A stretch of 64,000 nucleotides of DNA from a virus (IMGVR_UViG_3300026078_000023:1-64000); one strand, 5' to 3'. Shown: positions 7,064-14,835, counted from the first letter of the stretch. Numbers and translations: made by a program. The notes: a model not told the origin generated them from the letters alone.

Positions 7064-8355
7064 GGCCTCCACCCCAGGAAGACGCCCTGCAGGCGCCTCT
7101 CGACCTCGCCCCAGTGCGCGCACCGCAGCTGGGCGGCGAGCCCCAGGTGCTTGCCCCCGAGGCCGTGGTCGGCGACGTAGGCGTGCTCGCGGCAGTCCAG
7201 GACCAGGACCGGCCAGACCGGCGGGAGGAGGTCGTCGTCGAGCGCCAGGGTCACCAGGCGCGGGGCGCCGCCGTCGCTGTCCACGGCCGCCACCGCCCAC
7301 GCCTGCGCGGCGAGTGCCGCTTGGCGGAGCTCCGCCAGCCACGCGGCCAGGCCCCCGCGGGCCTCGGTCGCCAGCTGGGTGACCGCCAGCCCAGGGACCT
7401 GGCCCGGCGGGGCCAGGTTGGCGAAGTGCAGGCCGTGCAGGCGGGCGGCGCCGAGCGCGGCCGGAAGCCGGCGGGCGGCGGCCAGGCGGGCGGCCGAGCC
7501 GGTGCGCTCGCCGAGGTAGTCGGAGACCGTCTCCGCGATCTGCTGGTACGGCTCGCGCCGGCCGGGGGCGGTCACCCTCTGGGGGCCGTAGAAGGCGCCG
7601 CGGTCCACCACCAGGCGGGCGACCAGCTCCAGCTTGCGCTGGGCGCCGGGCCCCTGGGTGGCCGGGTCCTCGCCTGAGAGCCAGAAGGCGAACGTCTCGG
7701 CCCAGTCCTCGTCGGCGTGCTTCTGCGCGTAGTGGGCCAGCTGGTTCGGGCCCGGGCGCCCCAGGTAGGTGACGAAGTCGGGGGCGGCGCCGGCGTCCGG
7801 CTCGTAGGCGTCGCGGTAGGGGGCGGAGAAGTCACCGAAGGCCTCGCGCCACCCGGGGAGCGCCCAGCCCTCGTAGGCGTAGAGCAGGGCGTGGCCGTAC
7901 TCGTGGCGCAGGACGCGCAGGACCTCCTCCTCCGTGAGGAGGTAGCGGCGCTCGGCGACCAGGGCCCAGGTCTCGGCGGACCCCAGGTACCAGGGGAGGT
8001 TGACGCTGGTGGCGCGGTCGGCGGTCCAGAAGTCGTCCGAACCCAGGTAGAAGCCGGGCCAGAACGTGAGGCCGCGGGAGGTGGTCTCGCCGCGCAGGCG
8101 GGCGAGGACGGCGGCCAGGCGCCCGCGCTCGAGGGAGAGCGGCAGGTCGCAGATGCGGGCGTCGAGGGTGCGGCGCAGGTCGCCGGGGGCGAGCGCCATG
8201 GCGGCGGCCGGGGGGGCGCCGGCGTCGACGGCCAGCTGCTGCTGGAGCGCCCCCAGCTCGCCGAGGCCGGCGGCGTGGAGCGCCAGGTGCTGGTCGAGGG
8301 CGCGGTCGGTGAACCCGGGGAGGCGGCCGCGCAGCGCGCTGGGGTCGAAGTTCAT
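7060..8355 (-). CDS. putative zinc metallopeptidase (zincin, HEYGH)
   Basis: 431 aa with a zincin motif HEYGH (residues 151-155) in VLRHEYGHALLYAYEGW and a downstream DEDWAETFAFWL (about 215-226) that could supply the third zinc ligand, as in putative zinc-binding metallopeptidases. No signal peptide is visible, so it probably acts in the cytoplasm. The ATG overlaps the stop of the queE-like gene (ATGA), so it is translated with the preQ0 pathway. The substrate is unknown. The C-terminal third has no recognised domain. Confidence 0.6.
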   Translation of the reverse strand: MNFDPSALRGRLPGFTDRALDQHLALHAAGLGELGALQQQLAVDAGAPPAAAMALAPGDLRRTLDARICDLPLSLERGRLAAVLARLRGETTSRGLTFWPGFYLGSDDFWTADRATSVNLPWYLGSAETWALVAERRYLLTEEEVLRVLRHEYGHALLYAYEGWALPGWREAFGDFSAPYRDAYEPDAGAAPDFVTYLGRPGPNQLAHYAQKHADEDWAETFAFWLSGEDPATQGPGAQRKLELVARLVVDRGAFYGPQRVTAPGRREPYQQIAETVSDYLGERTGSAARLAAARRLPAALGAARLHGLHFANLAPPGQVPGLAVTQLATEARGGLAAWLAELRQAALAAQAWAVAAVDSDGGAPRLVTLALDDDLLPPVWPVLVLDCREHAYVADHGLGGKHLGLAAQLRCAHWGEVERRLQGVFLGWRP

Positions 8356-9053
8356 CTGACCCCAATGTACTTGTGGACCTGGACGGACAGGTAGTAACCG
8401 CGGCTCATGCACCACGCGAGGCAGCGCGCCGTGGCGGCCGGGTGCTGGGACAGGGGTTGCAGCCACACCGGGGTGCCCGGCTGGTGCCAGCCGCGCGCGA
8501 GCAGCTCCTCGAGGTCGGCCAGGTGGCGCTCGGTCGACGTCGGGTGCTTGATCTCGTCGGCCCTGGCCACCACCTCCTCGAGGACCTCGAGGCCGCCGGC
8601 CTGGCGGATCTTCGGGCTGAGCGTCACCCAGGTCCCCGGGGCCACGCGGAGCGGGCTCGTCCCGCTGGTCTCCACCTGCACCGCGAACCCGTCGTCCTGG
8701 AGCAGGCGGGAGATCGGGCGCAGGTCGTGGTCGGCCGGCTCGCCGCCCGTCAGGACCACCAGGCGCGCGCCGCCGGCCACCCGCCGCACCTCCGCGGCGA
8801 GCTCGGCCGCCGAGAGCCTGGCGTGCGTCGGGGCGTCGGACGCCTTCTTGACCAGGCTCGAGAGCGGGACCAGGTCGGCCTCGTCGGTCCTCCAGGTGTG
8901 CTTCGTGTCGCAGAAGGCGCAGCCGACGCGGCAGCCCTGGAGGCGGACGAACACCGCCGGCCTGCCGGCGTTGGTGGCCTCGCCCTGGACGGTCGCGAAC
9001 ACCTCGTTGACGAGGTACTCGGCCGGGCCTACCGGAAGAACGCAGCCCGGCAC
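8352..9053 (-). CDS. queE: 7-carboxy-7-deazaguanine synthase (QueE)
   Basis: Radical-SAM enzyme that converts 6-carboxytetrahydropterin to 7-carboxy-7-deazaguanine. The Fe-S cluster cysteines are C41, C45 and C48 in RLQGCRVGCAFCDT, and VFATVQGE near the N-terminus and LTGGEP match the family. 233 aa, normal length. The only in-frame start ahead of the conserved region is GTG at 9053, so the gene overlaps queD by 25 bases. It works with the adjacent FolE, QueD and QueC to make preQ0. Confidence 0.9.
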   Translation of the reverse strand: MPGCVLPVGPAEYLVNEVFATVQGEATNAGRPAVFVRLQGCRVGCAFCDTKHTWRTDEADLVPLSSLVKKASDAPTHARLSAAELAAEVRRVAGGARLVVLTGGEPADHDLRPISRLLQDDGFAVQVETSGTSPLRVAPGTWVTLSPKIRQAGGLEVLEEVVARADEIKHPTSTERHLADLEELLARGWHQPGTPVWLQPLSQHPAATARCLAWCMSRGYYLSVQVHKYIGVR

Positions 9054-9448
9054 TTGCGGGTCTCCTCGACGACCACGGCCTGCAGGACGACGCCCGTGCC
9101 GCGCAGCTGCTGGGGCCCCACGACCTCCACCAGGTACTGGGCCACGTTCTCGGCCGTCGGGTTGAACGGGACGACGACGACGGTCTCGTCCAGATTAGTG
9201 AGGTGCTCGCGCAACGGGTCGTCGCCCCACACCAGGAACCGGTGATCCCAGTGGTCCTCGAGCCACTGGCAGAGCGCCGTCTTCACCACCGAGAAGTCGA
9301 GCACGCGCCCGACCTCGTCGAGGATCGCCGAGCCCACCGTGAAGCGGACGCGGTAGTTGTGCCCGTGCAGGTTGCGGCACTTGCCCTCGTGCCCGACCAC
9401 GCGGTGGCCGACCGAGATGTCGTGGTAGCGCTCGATCGCGTACCCCAT
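9029..9448 (-). CDS. queD: 6-carboxytetrahydropterin synthase (QueD)
   Basis: Pterin-synthase-fold enzyme acting after GTP cyclohydrolase. The zinc ligands H15, H28 and H30 and the catalytic-type Cys24 are seen in KCRNLHGHNY; NPTAENVAQYL is the usual C-terminal signature. 139 aa, normal size. ATG 9448 overlaps the folE stop (TGATG). Confidence 0.9.
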   Translation of the reverse strand: MGYAIERYHDISVGHRVVGHEGKCRNLHGHNYRVRFTVGSAILDEVGRVLDFSVVKTALCQWLEDHWDHRFLVWGDDPLREHLTNLDETVVVVPFNPTAENVAQYLVEVVGPQQLRGTGVVLQAVVVEETRKCRAAFFR

Positions 9449-10110
9449 CACCTGCCCCCGTTGACGATGGTCATGAACTCGGCCCTGGCCTCCGGCTTGT
9501 TGAGCATCACCCCGCGGAGCACGCTGGTGGTCATCTCCGTCTCGTTGTCGCAGACGCCGCGCCAGCTGGTGCACATGTGCCCGGCGCGCACCAGGACCGC
9601 CAGGCCGCGCGGCTCGATGAGCCGCTCGAGGAGGTCGGCGAGCTGGACGGTGGCCTCCTCCTGGATCTGCGGGCGGGCCATCACCCAGGCCGCCAGGCGG
9701 GCGAACTTCGACAGGCCGATCACCCGCTCGCCGGGGACCACGCCGAACCAGGCCCGGCCGACGATGGGGACCAGGTGGTGAGAGCACATGGACCTGACCG
9801 ACACCGGGCCCACCGCGTAGAGCTCGTCGAGCTTCCTGGCGTTCGGGAAATCGGTCACCTTCGGCTGCGGCTCGTACCGCCCGCGCATGGCCTCCCTGAC
9901 CAGCATCTTGGCCACCCGGCGGGGCGTGTCCTCGGTGTTGTGGTCCCGCCCGATGACCAGGGCGTCGAGCAGGCCCCGCACGGCGACCTCCACGCCGGCC
10001 TGCAGCCGGTCGAGGTCGCCGTCCACCAGGTGGGCGGCGATGCTGTCGTTCGCCCCGCACGGGGCGCCGGCCTCGGCCAGGCGCCCGCGGAGCTCGTCGG
10101 CGAACTTCAC
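9448..10110 (-). CDS. folE: GTP cyclohydrolase I (FolE)
   Basis: Converts GTP to dihydroneopterin triphosphate, the first step towards preQ0. Seen: NTEDTPRRVAKML, zinc and substrate residues in SMCSHHLVPIVG, GLSKFARL, QIQEEATVQLADLL and the second zinc Cys region in MCTSWRGVCDN. 220 aa, with a somewhat extended N-terminus of about 30 residues. GTG start at 10110 in a GTGA overlap with queC. Confidence 0.92.
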   Translation of the reverse strand: MKFADELRGRLAEAGAPCGANDSIAAHLVDGDLDRLQAGVEVAVRGLLDALVIGRDHNTEDTPRRVAKMLVREAMRGRYEPQPKVTDFPNARKLDELYAVGPVSVRSMCSHHLVPIVGRAWFGVVPGERVIGLSKFARLAAWVMARPQIQEEATVQLADLLERLIEPRGLAVLVRAGHMCTSWRGVCDNETEMTTSVLRGVMLNKPEARAEFMTIVNGGR

Positions 10111-10775
10111 GCTGCGTACGCCAGCGGGTCAATCCCCCCCGCGCGCTCGAAGGCCTCCAGGCGCTCGCGGCACGAGCCGCACTTCCCGCAGGCCAGCTGC
10201 CCGCCCTCGTAGCAGGTCCAGGTGCTGGCGAACGGGACGCCGATCTCAAGCCCGCGGGCGACGATCTGGACCTTGGTCATTTCGGAGAACGGCGCCAGGA
10301 GGGCCATGTTCTCCTTGCGGTGCCCGATGGTCCCGAGGCGGAGCGCCTTCTCGAGGCTGTTCACGTATTCGGGCCGGCAGTCCGGGTAGATGAAGTGGTC
10401 GCCGGCGTGGACGCCGAGCGCGACCGCGTCGCACATCTCCGAGCAGGCGACGCCCCAGGCGATGGACAGCATGATCGTGTTCCGGTTGGGGACGACCGTC
10501 TGCCGCATGGTCTCGGCCTCGTAGTGCCCGTGCGGGACGGCGACGGCCGCATCCGTGAGCGCCGATCCCTTGAGCAGCGCCCCCAGCCACGACACGTCCA
10601 CCACCTGGTGGGGCATCTTCAGCGCGCGCGCGATCGCCGCGGCCGCCACGAGCTCGCGCTTGTGGCGCTGGCCGTAATCGAACGAGAGGGCTGACAGCTG
10701 GTGCCCCTCCCCGGTCAGGTGGTAGGCGAGCGTTGCGCTGTCGGCGCCGCCCGAGAGAATCACCATGGTCTTCAT
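10107..10775 (-). CDS. queC: 7-cyano-7-deazaguanine (preQ0) synthase (QueC)
   Basis: ATP-dependent enzyme converting 7-carboxy-7-deazaguanine to preQ0. PP-loop SGGADSAT at residues 8-15, VPNRNTIMLSIAWG in the middle and the zinc site C-x7-C-x2-C-x2-C ending CGKCGSC near the C-terminus. 222 aa. ATG overlaps the stop of the DUF6884-like gene (ATGA). No fused amidotransferase domain, so the free product should be preQ0. Confidence 0.93.
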   Translation of the reverse strand: MKTMVILSGGADSATLAYHLTGEGHQLSALSFDYGQRHKRELVAAAAIARALKMPHQVVDVSWLGALLKGSALTDAAVAVPHGHYEAETMRQTVVPNRNTIMLSIAWGVACSEMCDAVALGVHAGDHFIYPDCRPEYVNSLEKALRLGTIGHRKENMALLAPFSEMTKVQIVARGLEIGVPFASTWTCYEGGQLACGKCGSCRERLEAFERAGGIDPLAYAA

Positions 10776-11259
10776 CGCGTCGTCCCCCTCTTAATTGCCG
10801 AGTCTAAACCCGTCGGCACCACGCCGTGGTTCCTCTTGAGCCAGTGCCGCTGCCAGCCGATGCCCCGCCCGGGGGTGTCCATGGCGCGGTTCAGCCACAG
10901 GAGGCCCGGGACGGCCTCGCGCAGGACGTCCGCGTAGGCCACGGGTCCGTAGAACACCACCAGGCCGGCGTCGACCAGGCCGAGCGCACGCGCCTGAGCG
11001 CGCACGCGGTCGAGGGTGACGGTGCCGCCCCCCCCCCCATGACCACGTCGTAGCGCCGGATGCGGTCTGTGCACCGGATCAGGCCGTATTTCGCGGACAG
11101 GATGAACACGCGGCCCTGCGGCGCCACCGACTTCGCCCACGCGAGCGACATGGTGAACATCGACCCCCGGTAGAGCTGCCACGCCGGCACCGGAGCCGGG
11201 CCAGGGAGCTTCTTCTTCCCGCAGGCCAGGACCACCGACACCGGCGCACCCTCAGGCAC
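10772..11259 (-). pseudogene. DUF6884/YaaA-like protein, frameshifted at an 11-G tract
   Basis: The N-terminal frame (10891-11259, GTG start) has VVLACGKKKL, PAWQLYRGSMFTMSLAWAKS and VFILSAKYGLI, the pattern of DUF6884/YaaA-like proteins. The rest of the domain (VFYGPVAYADVLREAVPGLL to HWLKRNHG) continues in another frame, ending at 10772. The switch falls at a run of 11 C on the plus strand, 11028-11038. One extra base would give one uninterrupted protein of about 162 aa. This could be an assembly error, phase variation or slippage during expression. Its place between DpdA and QueC suggests a role in base modification; that is inference. Confidence 0.65.
11028..11038. repeat. mononucleotide C11/G11 tract
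   Basis: Eleven consecutive C on the plus strand, G on the coding strand. It lies inside the DUF6884-like gene just after RRYDVVM and exactly where the reading frame changes. It is the longest homopolymer I noticed in the window. G tracts of this length are known to be slippage-prone. Confidence 0.95.
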
Positions 11260-12091
11260 GCCGCTCGTCCTCGTACCCGGCGAGCAGGAGCGTCAAGACG
11301 TCCTCGGACCCGGCCGCATTGAACATGAGGGTGCCGAGGTTGCTCGAGATCTGATCCGACAGGCGGACGGCGCTCCGCGCGCTGAGCGCGCGGGCCAGGC
11401 ACCGTTGCCCCGGCTGCCAGGCGGCCTCCTTGGCCAGGGCGCGCGGGTCGACGCCGTAGGATTCGATCGCGTCGTGCAGGGCCGCCGGGACCTTCTTCGC
11501 GAAGGTCTCCTTCTTGAACTGTCGGACGCGCCCGCGCCCGAGGTACAGGGTCAGGACGCAGTAGCGGGGGACGTTGTCCCACGTCGAGCTGTCGCACATG
11601 TACGGGCGGTAGTGCTTGAGGAACTCGACGTCGGTGAACCCCAGCCAGTGGACCCGGCGCTTGCCGACGTGCTTCATGATCCCGTTCACGAAGCCGCGGT
11701 TCCCTGGCGTCCCGACGAGCCCGCCCACGCCGACGACGTCGCTGGTCCGGTAGTAGTCCTCGAGGACCGACAGGTCCTCGCCGCGCGTGAAGATGGGGAC
11801 CGGCTTGAACCCGCGCTTGAGCATGAGCTCGTAGTTGCGGAGCGTCCCCTTCGGGTCGCCGACGACGTCGAGGGCGAAGTATCGCCAGGGCGGGAACGGC
11901 ATGCCCTCGATGAACCGGCAGTAGTCGTCGACGGCGATCTTCTTGCCGGCCTTCCAGGCGGTGAAGGCCCCCGAATCGAGGAGGAACCTGACCTTCTCTC
12001 GGTTGGCGGCGACCAACTCGGTCACCGCCTTGGTCATGTACGGGTAGGCGACCAGCAGGTTGAGGAGCGGGGCTGAATCCCGCTGGCTCAA
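11252..12091 (-). CDS. dpdA: DpdA-like DNA guanine transglycosylase
   Basis: 279-aa TIM-barrel protein of the tRNA-guanine-transglycosylase superfamily, phage DpdA type, which exchanges guanine in DNA for a 7-deazaguanine. Seen: DSGAF (residues 39-43), ALDVVGD (73-79), VGVGGLVG (120-127), HWLGFTD (148-154) and CDSSTW (166-171). No TGT-type zinc-binding Cys cluster, as expected for DpdA rather than tRNA enzymes. TTG start at 12091 overlaps the stop of the ParB-like gene (TTGA). It sits directly ahead of the preQ0 genes, so the substrate is probably preQ0. Confidence 0.8.
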   Translation of the reverse strand: MSQRDSAPLLNLLVAYPYMTKAVTELVAANREKVRFLLDSGAFTAWKAGKKIAVDDYCRFIEGMPFPPWRYFALDVVGDPKGTLRNYELMLKRGFKPVPIFTRGEDLSVLEDYYRTSDVVGVGGLVGTPGNRGFVNGIMKHVGKRRVHWLGFTDVEFLKHYRPYMCDSSTWDNVPRYCVLTLYLGRGRVRQFKKETFAKKVPAALHDAIESYGVDPRALAKEAAWQPGQRCLARALSARSAVRLSDQISSNLGTLMFNAAGSEDVLTLLLAGYEDERRA

Positions 12092-12735
12092 CCGACCCGC
12101 ACCTTCGGGAATTTCGCGACCGCCGCCTCGACCGCCTTCAGGACCTTGGCCTTGGCCGACTGGGGGCAGAACACGACGACCCGGGCGAGGATGCCGTCCG
12201 TGTTCGAACCGTGGCCCCGGATCGCCGTGATGTCGCTGTCCCAGCCGCGCGCCAGCGCCGCGGCGTCGTCCGCGCTCCAGCCGACCGCCAGCAGGGCGTC
12301 GTCCCCGCCCTTGGCGATCCCGGCCAGCATCGGACCCAGGACCGAGTCATCCCAGCCGCCGAGCTCGACCAGGCGGTTGTCGGCGAGCAGGTACGCCTCC
12401 GCCTCCTCTTCGCTGTCGAAGGCCATCCCGACCACGACCGGGATCTTCCACTCACCGTCAGGGTCGACGACGATCCCGCGGGGGACCTTACCCGGCGTCT
12501 CGGACTTGATGAGCTCGACGGCCTCCTTGCGGCCGTGGCCGGCGGCGATCCGGCCGGTGGCGGCGTCCTCGAGCGGCGGGGCCCGGAACCCCCACCGGCG
12601 GATGCTGGCCATGAGGGCGGGGACGTCGTGGAGCTTCGGGTTGCGCCTGGCCGGCTTGATGTCCGGAAGGCGCTTGTACTCGATCCTGGCCTGCTGGTCA
12701 GCCGCCGGAGCGGCCGCGGTCTTCGCCTTCGCCAT
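12088..12735 (-). CDS. ParB/Srx-fold protein
   Basis: 215-aa protein with the ParB-like nuclease/NTPase fold signature: IKPARRNPKLHD (27-38), GFRAPPLEDAATGRIAAGHGRKEAVELI (about 49-76) and EEAEAYLLADNRLVELGGWD later. ATG at 12735 is preferred; codons upstream overlap the preceding gene. Phage ParB-fold proteins of this kind often accompany DNA methyltransferases. Here it opens the DpdA operon, and the bacterial Dpd system also uses a ParB-related protein, DpdB. A role in recognising or activating the target base is inferred. Confidence 0.65.
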   Translation of the reverse strand: MAKAKTAAAPAADQQARIEYKRLPDIKPARRNPKLHDVPALMASIRRWGFRAPPLEDAATGRIAAGHGRKEAVELIKSETPGKVPRGIVVDPDGEWKIPVVVGMAFDSEEEAEAYLLADNRLVELGGWDDSVLGPMLAGIAKGGDDALLAVGWSADDAAALARGWDSDITAIRGHGSNTDGILARVVVFCPQSAKAKVLKAVEAAVAKFPKVRVG

Positions 12736-13009
12736 GGGATGAGACGGTATCACGACCTGACAGCTTCCCGCCGGTTCGGGCGGTGAACAGCACCGCGCCT
12801 CGTTCCGGAACATTCGCGATCGCCATCGAGACGTCGTAGTACCCGCCTTTCGCCGACTCCTGAACCTGAAACGTCAGCCGCCCACCTCCCTCGAGGTAGA
12901 TCTCCACGTCCTGGAGCGGCGCGCCTCCGGCGGACCGGCCGCCCGAGTGCAGGTCGACGCTGACGATCACCTGACCGTTCAAGATGTTCGAGACCTCGCG
13001 GCTGGTCAC
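12698..13009 (-). CDS. hypothetical protein (103 aa)
   Basis: Unknown; beta-rich core (QVIVSVDLHSGGR, VEIYLEGGGRLTFQVQ). GTG at 13009 overlaps the upstream stop. The 3' end overlaps the probable start of the ParB-like gene by 38 bases. Confidence 0.55.
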   Translation of the reverse strand: MTSREVSNILNGQVIVSVDLHSGGRSAGGAPLQDVEIYLEGGGRLTFQVQESAKGGYYDVSMAIANVPERGAVLFTARTGGKLSGRDTVSSHGEGEDRGRSGG

Positions 13010-13335
13010 GTCGCCCTCGCCACGCGCACGGCCAGGTGGTACAGGCGATGGTGACCGAAGTCGCCGACGTCGCACTCGCTGGCGTGTTTCCCGCGGATGT
13101 CGAGGCGCGCGTCGACCAGCTCGCCGGCCACGAGCTCGCTCCCGCTGACCTTCACGTCTTCCGCGCTGTTCACCCGGACGTGGACCCAGTATTCACCGTC
13201 GGTGGTGCGGACCACGTCGACGTCGCCGCCCGGGAAGGCGATCCGGACGTGCTCCGGCTCGGGGTTGCGCTTGTCTCCGCGCAGGCGGATCCCCTGGACC
13301 ACGTCACCCATGTGCTCGATCTTCAGCGTCTTCAT
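13006..13335 (-). CDS. hypothetical beta-rich protein (109 aa)
   Basis: Unknown. ATG at 13335 has a clear AGGAG site 10 bases upstream. The sequence alternates hydrophobic and polar residues (HVRIAFPGGDVDVVRTTDGEYWVHVRVN), as in small beta-sandwich proteins. No motif. Confidence 0.65.
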   Translation of the reverse strand: MKTLKIEHMGDVVQGIRLRGDKRNPEPEHVRIAFPGGDVDVVRTTDGEYWVHVRVNSAEDVKVSGSELVAGELVDARLDIRGKHASECDVGDFGHHRLYHLAVRVARAT

Positions 13336-13345
13336 TGGTTGGCTC

Positions 13346-13972
13346 CTAAAAGGGGATGTCCCCGAGGTCGTCGTCGATCCCGTTGCTCGGATCAGGGTCC
13401 GGGACATCGCGCTTGTTGTCCTGGGCGAACGACTCGTAGTCGACGGCGTCGCCGCGGTACCCGGAGCGCGCGTCGTCCCCGATCCTGGGGCCGCGCTCTC
13501 GCCCCGCCGGCGCCCGAGCGGCGTCCTGCCTGCCTCCGACGCGCTCGCCAGACCAGCCCTTGGCCTCGGCGATCCACTTGCGCAACCACAGGTCGCCGCG
13601 GTCGCCGTCGCCCTGGACCGGGCTGCCCGGGGCGATCCCGCGCAGCGGCACCCACTCCACCTTGCCGTCTGGCAGGCGCACCTGGATCGCCTTGGCGCTC
13701 GACCGGAGGACGACGGCGTCGCGCATGACGACGTGCTCCTCCGCAGGTTCCGACGCCCACCTGTCGGCGAGCCAGGCGGTGATCTCGAGGGTGAACGGCG
13801 TCTCGTCGTCTGGGAAGTCCTGCCAGGGCGGCACCTGCTGCCGGCTGACGAACTTCTCGCGCCCGTCCGGCAGGCGGCAGAGCACGCTGACCTCCTGCTT
13901 CTCCAGCGGGCGCTTGTCGATGGCGACCACGCCCTCGAACGTCACCAGCTCGTCTCCGTCTCGGTATGCCAT
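13346..13972 (-). CDS. acidic-tailed protein, possible ssDNA-metabolism partner (208 aa)
   Basis: No full domain recognised. The last residues, NGIDDDLGDIPF, resemble the C-terminal tip of bacterial SSB proteins (DDDIPF), which docks helicases, nucleases and repair enzymes. A disordered Arg/Gly/Ala linker (about residues 140-195) precedes it, also as in SSB. The N-terminal 120 residues are beta-rich (FEGVVAIDK, VSVLCRLPDG, IQVRLPDGKVEWV) and could be an OB-like fold. A divergent SSB or SSB mimic is inferred. ATG start at 13972. Confidence 0.5.
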   Translation of the reverse strand: MAYRDGDELVTFEGVVAIDKRPLEKQEVSVLCRLPDGREKFVSRQQVPPWQDFPDDETPFTLEITAWLADRWASEPAEEHVVMRDAVVLRSSAKAIQVRLPDGKVEWVPLRGIAPGSPVQGDGDRGDLWLRKWIAEAKGWSGERVGGRQDAARAPAGRERGPRIGDDARSGYRGDAVDYESFAQDNKRDVPDPDPSNGIDDDLGDIPF

Positions 13973-13979
13973 CTGTCGT

Positions 13980-14216
13980 TCACCTCGTGAGTGCGATCTT
14001 GCGCAGGACAGCCCGGCGCGCGCGGCCGCGGCAGTCGCCGCAGGCCCACGTCATGCCGAGGAAGGAGACAGGGTCGGCTGCCCGGTGCTCTGGGTCCTCG
14101 ACACCGCAGGCGGCGATCCCGGAGAACACGAAAGGCGTCCAGTGCGCCCGCGGCTGCTCGGACGGAGGCGGGGGCGGCGGCGCGCGCCGGAACAGCTTCT
14201 TGAGCCAGGCGACCAC
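13980..14216 (-). CDS. hypothetical protein (78 aa)
   Basis: GTG at 14216, one base after the upstream stop. Starts VVAWLKKLFRRAPPPPPP and later has GMTWACGDCRGRARR, so an amphipathic N-terminal helix, a proline run and a CxxC pair. Function unknown. Confidence 0.5.
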   Translation of the reverse strand: MVAWLKKLFRRAPPPPPPSEQPRAHWTPFVFSGIAACGVEDPEHRAADPVSFLGMTWACGDCRGRARRAVLRKIALTR

Positions 14217-14217
14217 G

Positions 14218-14487
14218 TCACCTCTCCGTCGTGACGAGCACGTGCCCGCACTTGCAGCTGTAGCCGGTGATGAACACGTCGCCGGTGTCGCCGACGTACG
14301 CGCCGTTTTCCCCCAGGTCGACGTCGTCACCCGAGAACGTCACGAGCTGCATCGCGCCGATGACCTCGTGCTCGCGCAGCGTGGTCTGGTTGCCGGCGCC
14401 GCCGATCTTCCCCTCGCACCCTGGGCACTCCCCCGGCAGGTCGACCTCGACCTCCTCGAAGACCAACTTCTCGATTTTGACCTTCAT
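14218..14487 (-). CDS. zinc-ribbon-like protein (89 aa)
   Basis: Two Cys pairs, GECPGCEGKIGG (about residues 20-31) and YSCKCGHVLV (near the C-terminus), give a treble-clef or zinc-ribbon pattern. The ATG directly follows a start-associated repeat. Unknown role; small zinc ribbons in phages often bind nucleic acid or RNA polymerase. Confidence 0.6.
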   Translation of the reverse strand: MKVKIEKLVFEEVEVDLPGECPGCEGKIGGAGNQTTLREHEVIGAMQLVTFSGDDVDLGENGAYVGDTGDVFITGYSCKCGHVLVTTER

Positions 14488-14506
14488 GACCTACGTGTTG
14501 GCCGGC
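14488..14506 (-). repeat. start-associated repeat, copy 3
   Basis: Coding-strand CCGGCCAACACGTAGGTC directly before ATG 14487. The hairpin arms are weak here but the GGCCAACAC core is intact. The core also encodes the last residues and stop (ANT, TAG) of the upstream gene. Confidence 0.6.
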
Positions 14507-14805
14507 GGGAGCGGCTCCCCGGTCGCGGCCACCTCCTCGACGACGTACTCGCCGCCGAGCGGCGGGATGCTCTGCCGGCGCCAGTCCCCGTTGTAGTGCA
14601 GCTTGTGCTCGTCGTGCCAGCGCTTGTAGACCGCTTCCGCGGTGTCTCCGGGCGACACCCAGATCATGATCGCGTTCCACAGGAACAAGACGCGTCCGCC
14701 GGTCCGACTGGCCACCCGCACGACCACGTCGCACTGGAGATCGAGCGTGTGGAAGCTGGTCGGTTCGTAGATGGGTACGCGGTGGAGATCGCCTTCTTTT
14801 TCCAT
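14491..14805 (-). CDS. hypothetical protein (104 aa)
   Basis: Unknown. ATG at 14805 after a GAGGGGG element. Seen: DVVVRVASRTGGRVLFLWNAIMIWVSPGD (beta-rich core) and VYKRWHDEHKLHYNGDWR. Its stop lies inside the start-associated repeat of the next gene. Confidence 0.6.
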   Translation of the reverse strand: MEKEGDLHRVPIYEPTSFHTLDLQCDVVVRVASRTGGRVLFLWNAIMIWVSPGDTAEAVYKRWHDEHKLHYNGDWRRQSIPPLGGEYVVEEVAATGEPLPPANT

Positions 14806-14820
14806 GGATGCCCCCTCGGG

Positions 14821-14835
14821 TGGGTGTTGGCCGGT
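14821..14835 (-). repeat. start-associated repeat, copy 4 (core only)
   Basis: Coding-strand ACCGGCCAACACCC, 17 bases upstream of ATG 14805. The core is conserved and the hairpin arm on one side is lost. It lies immediately after the stop of the methyltransferase-like gene. Confidence 0.55.
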
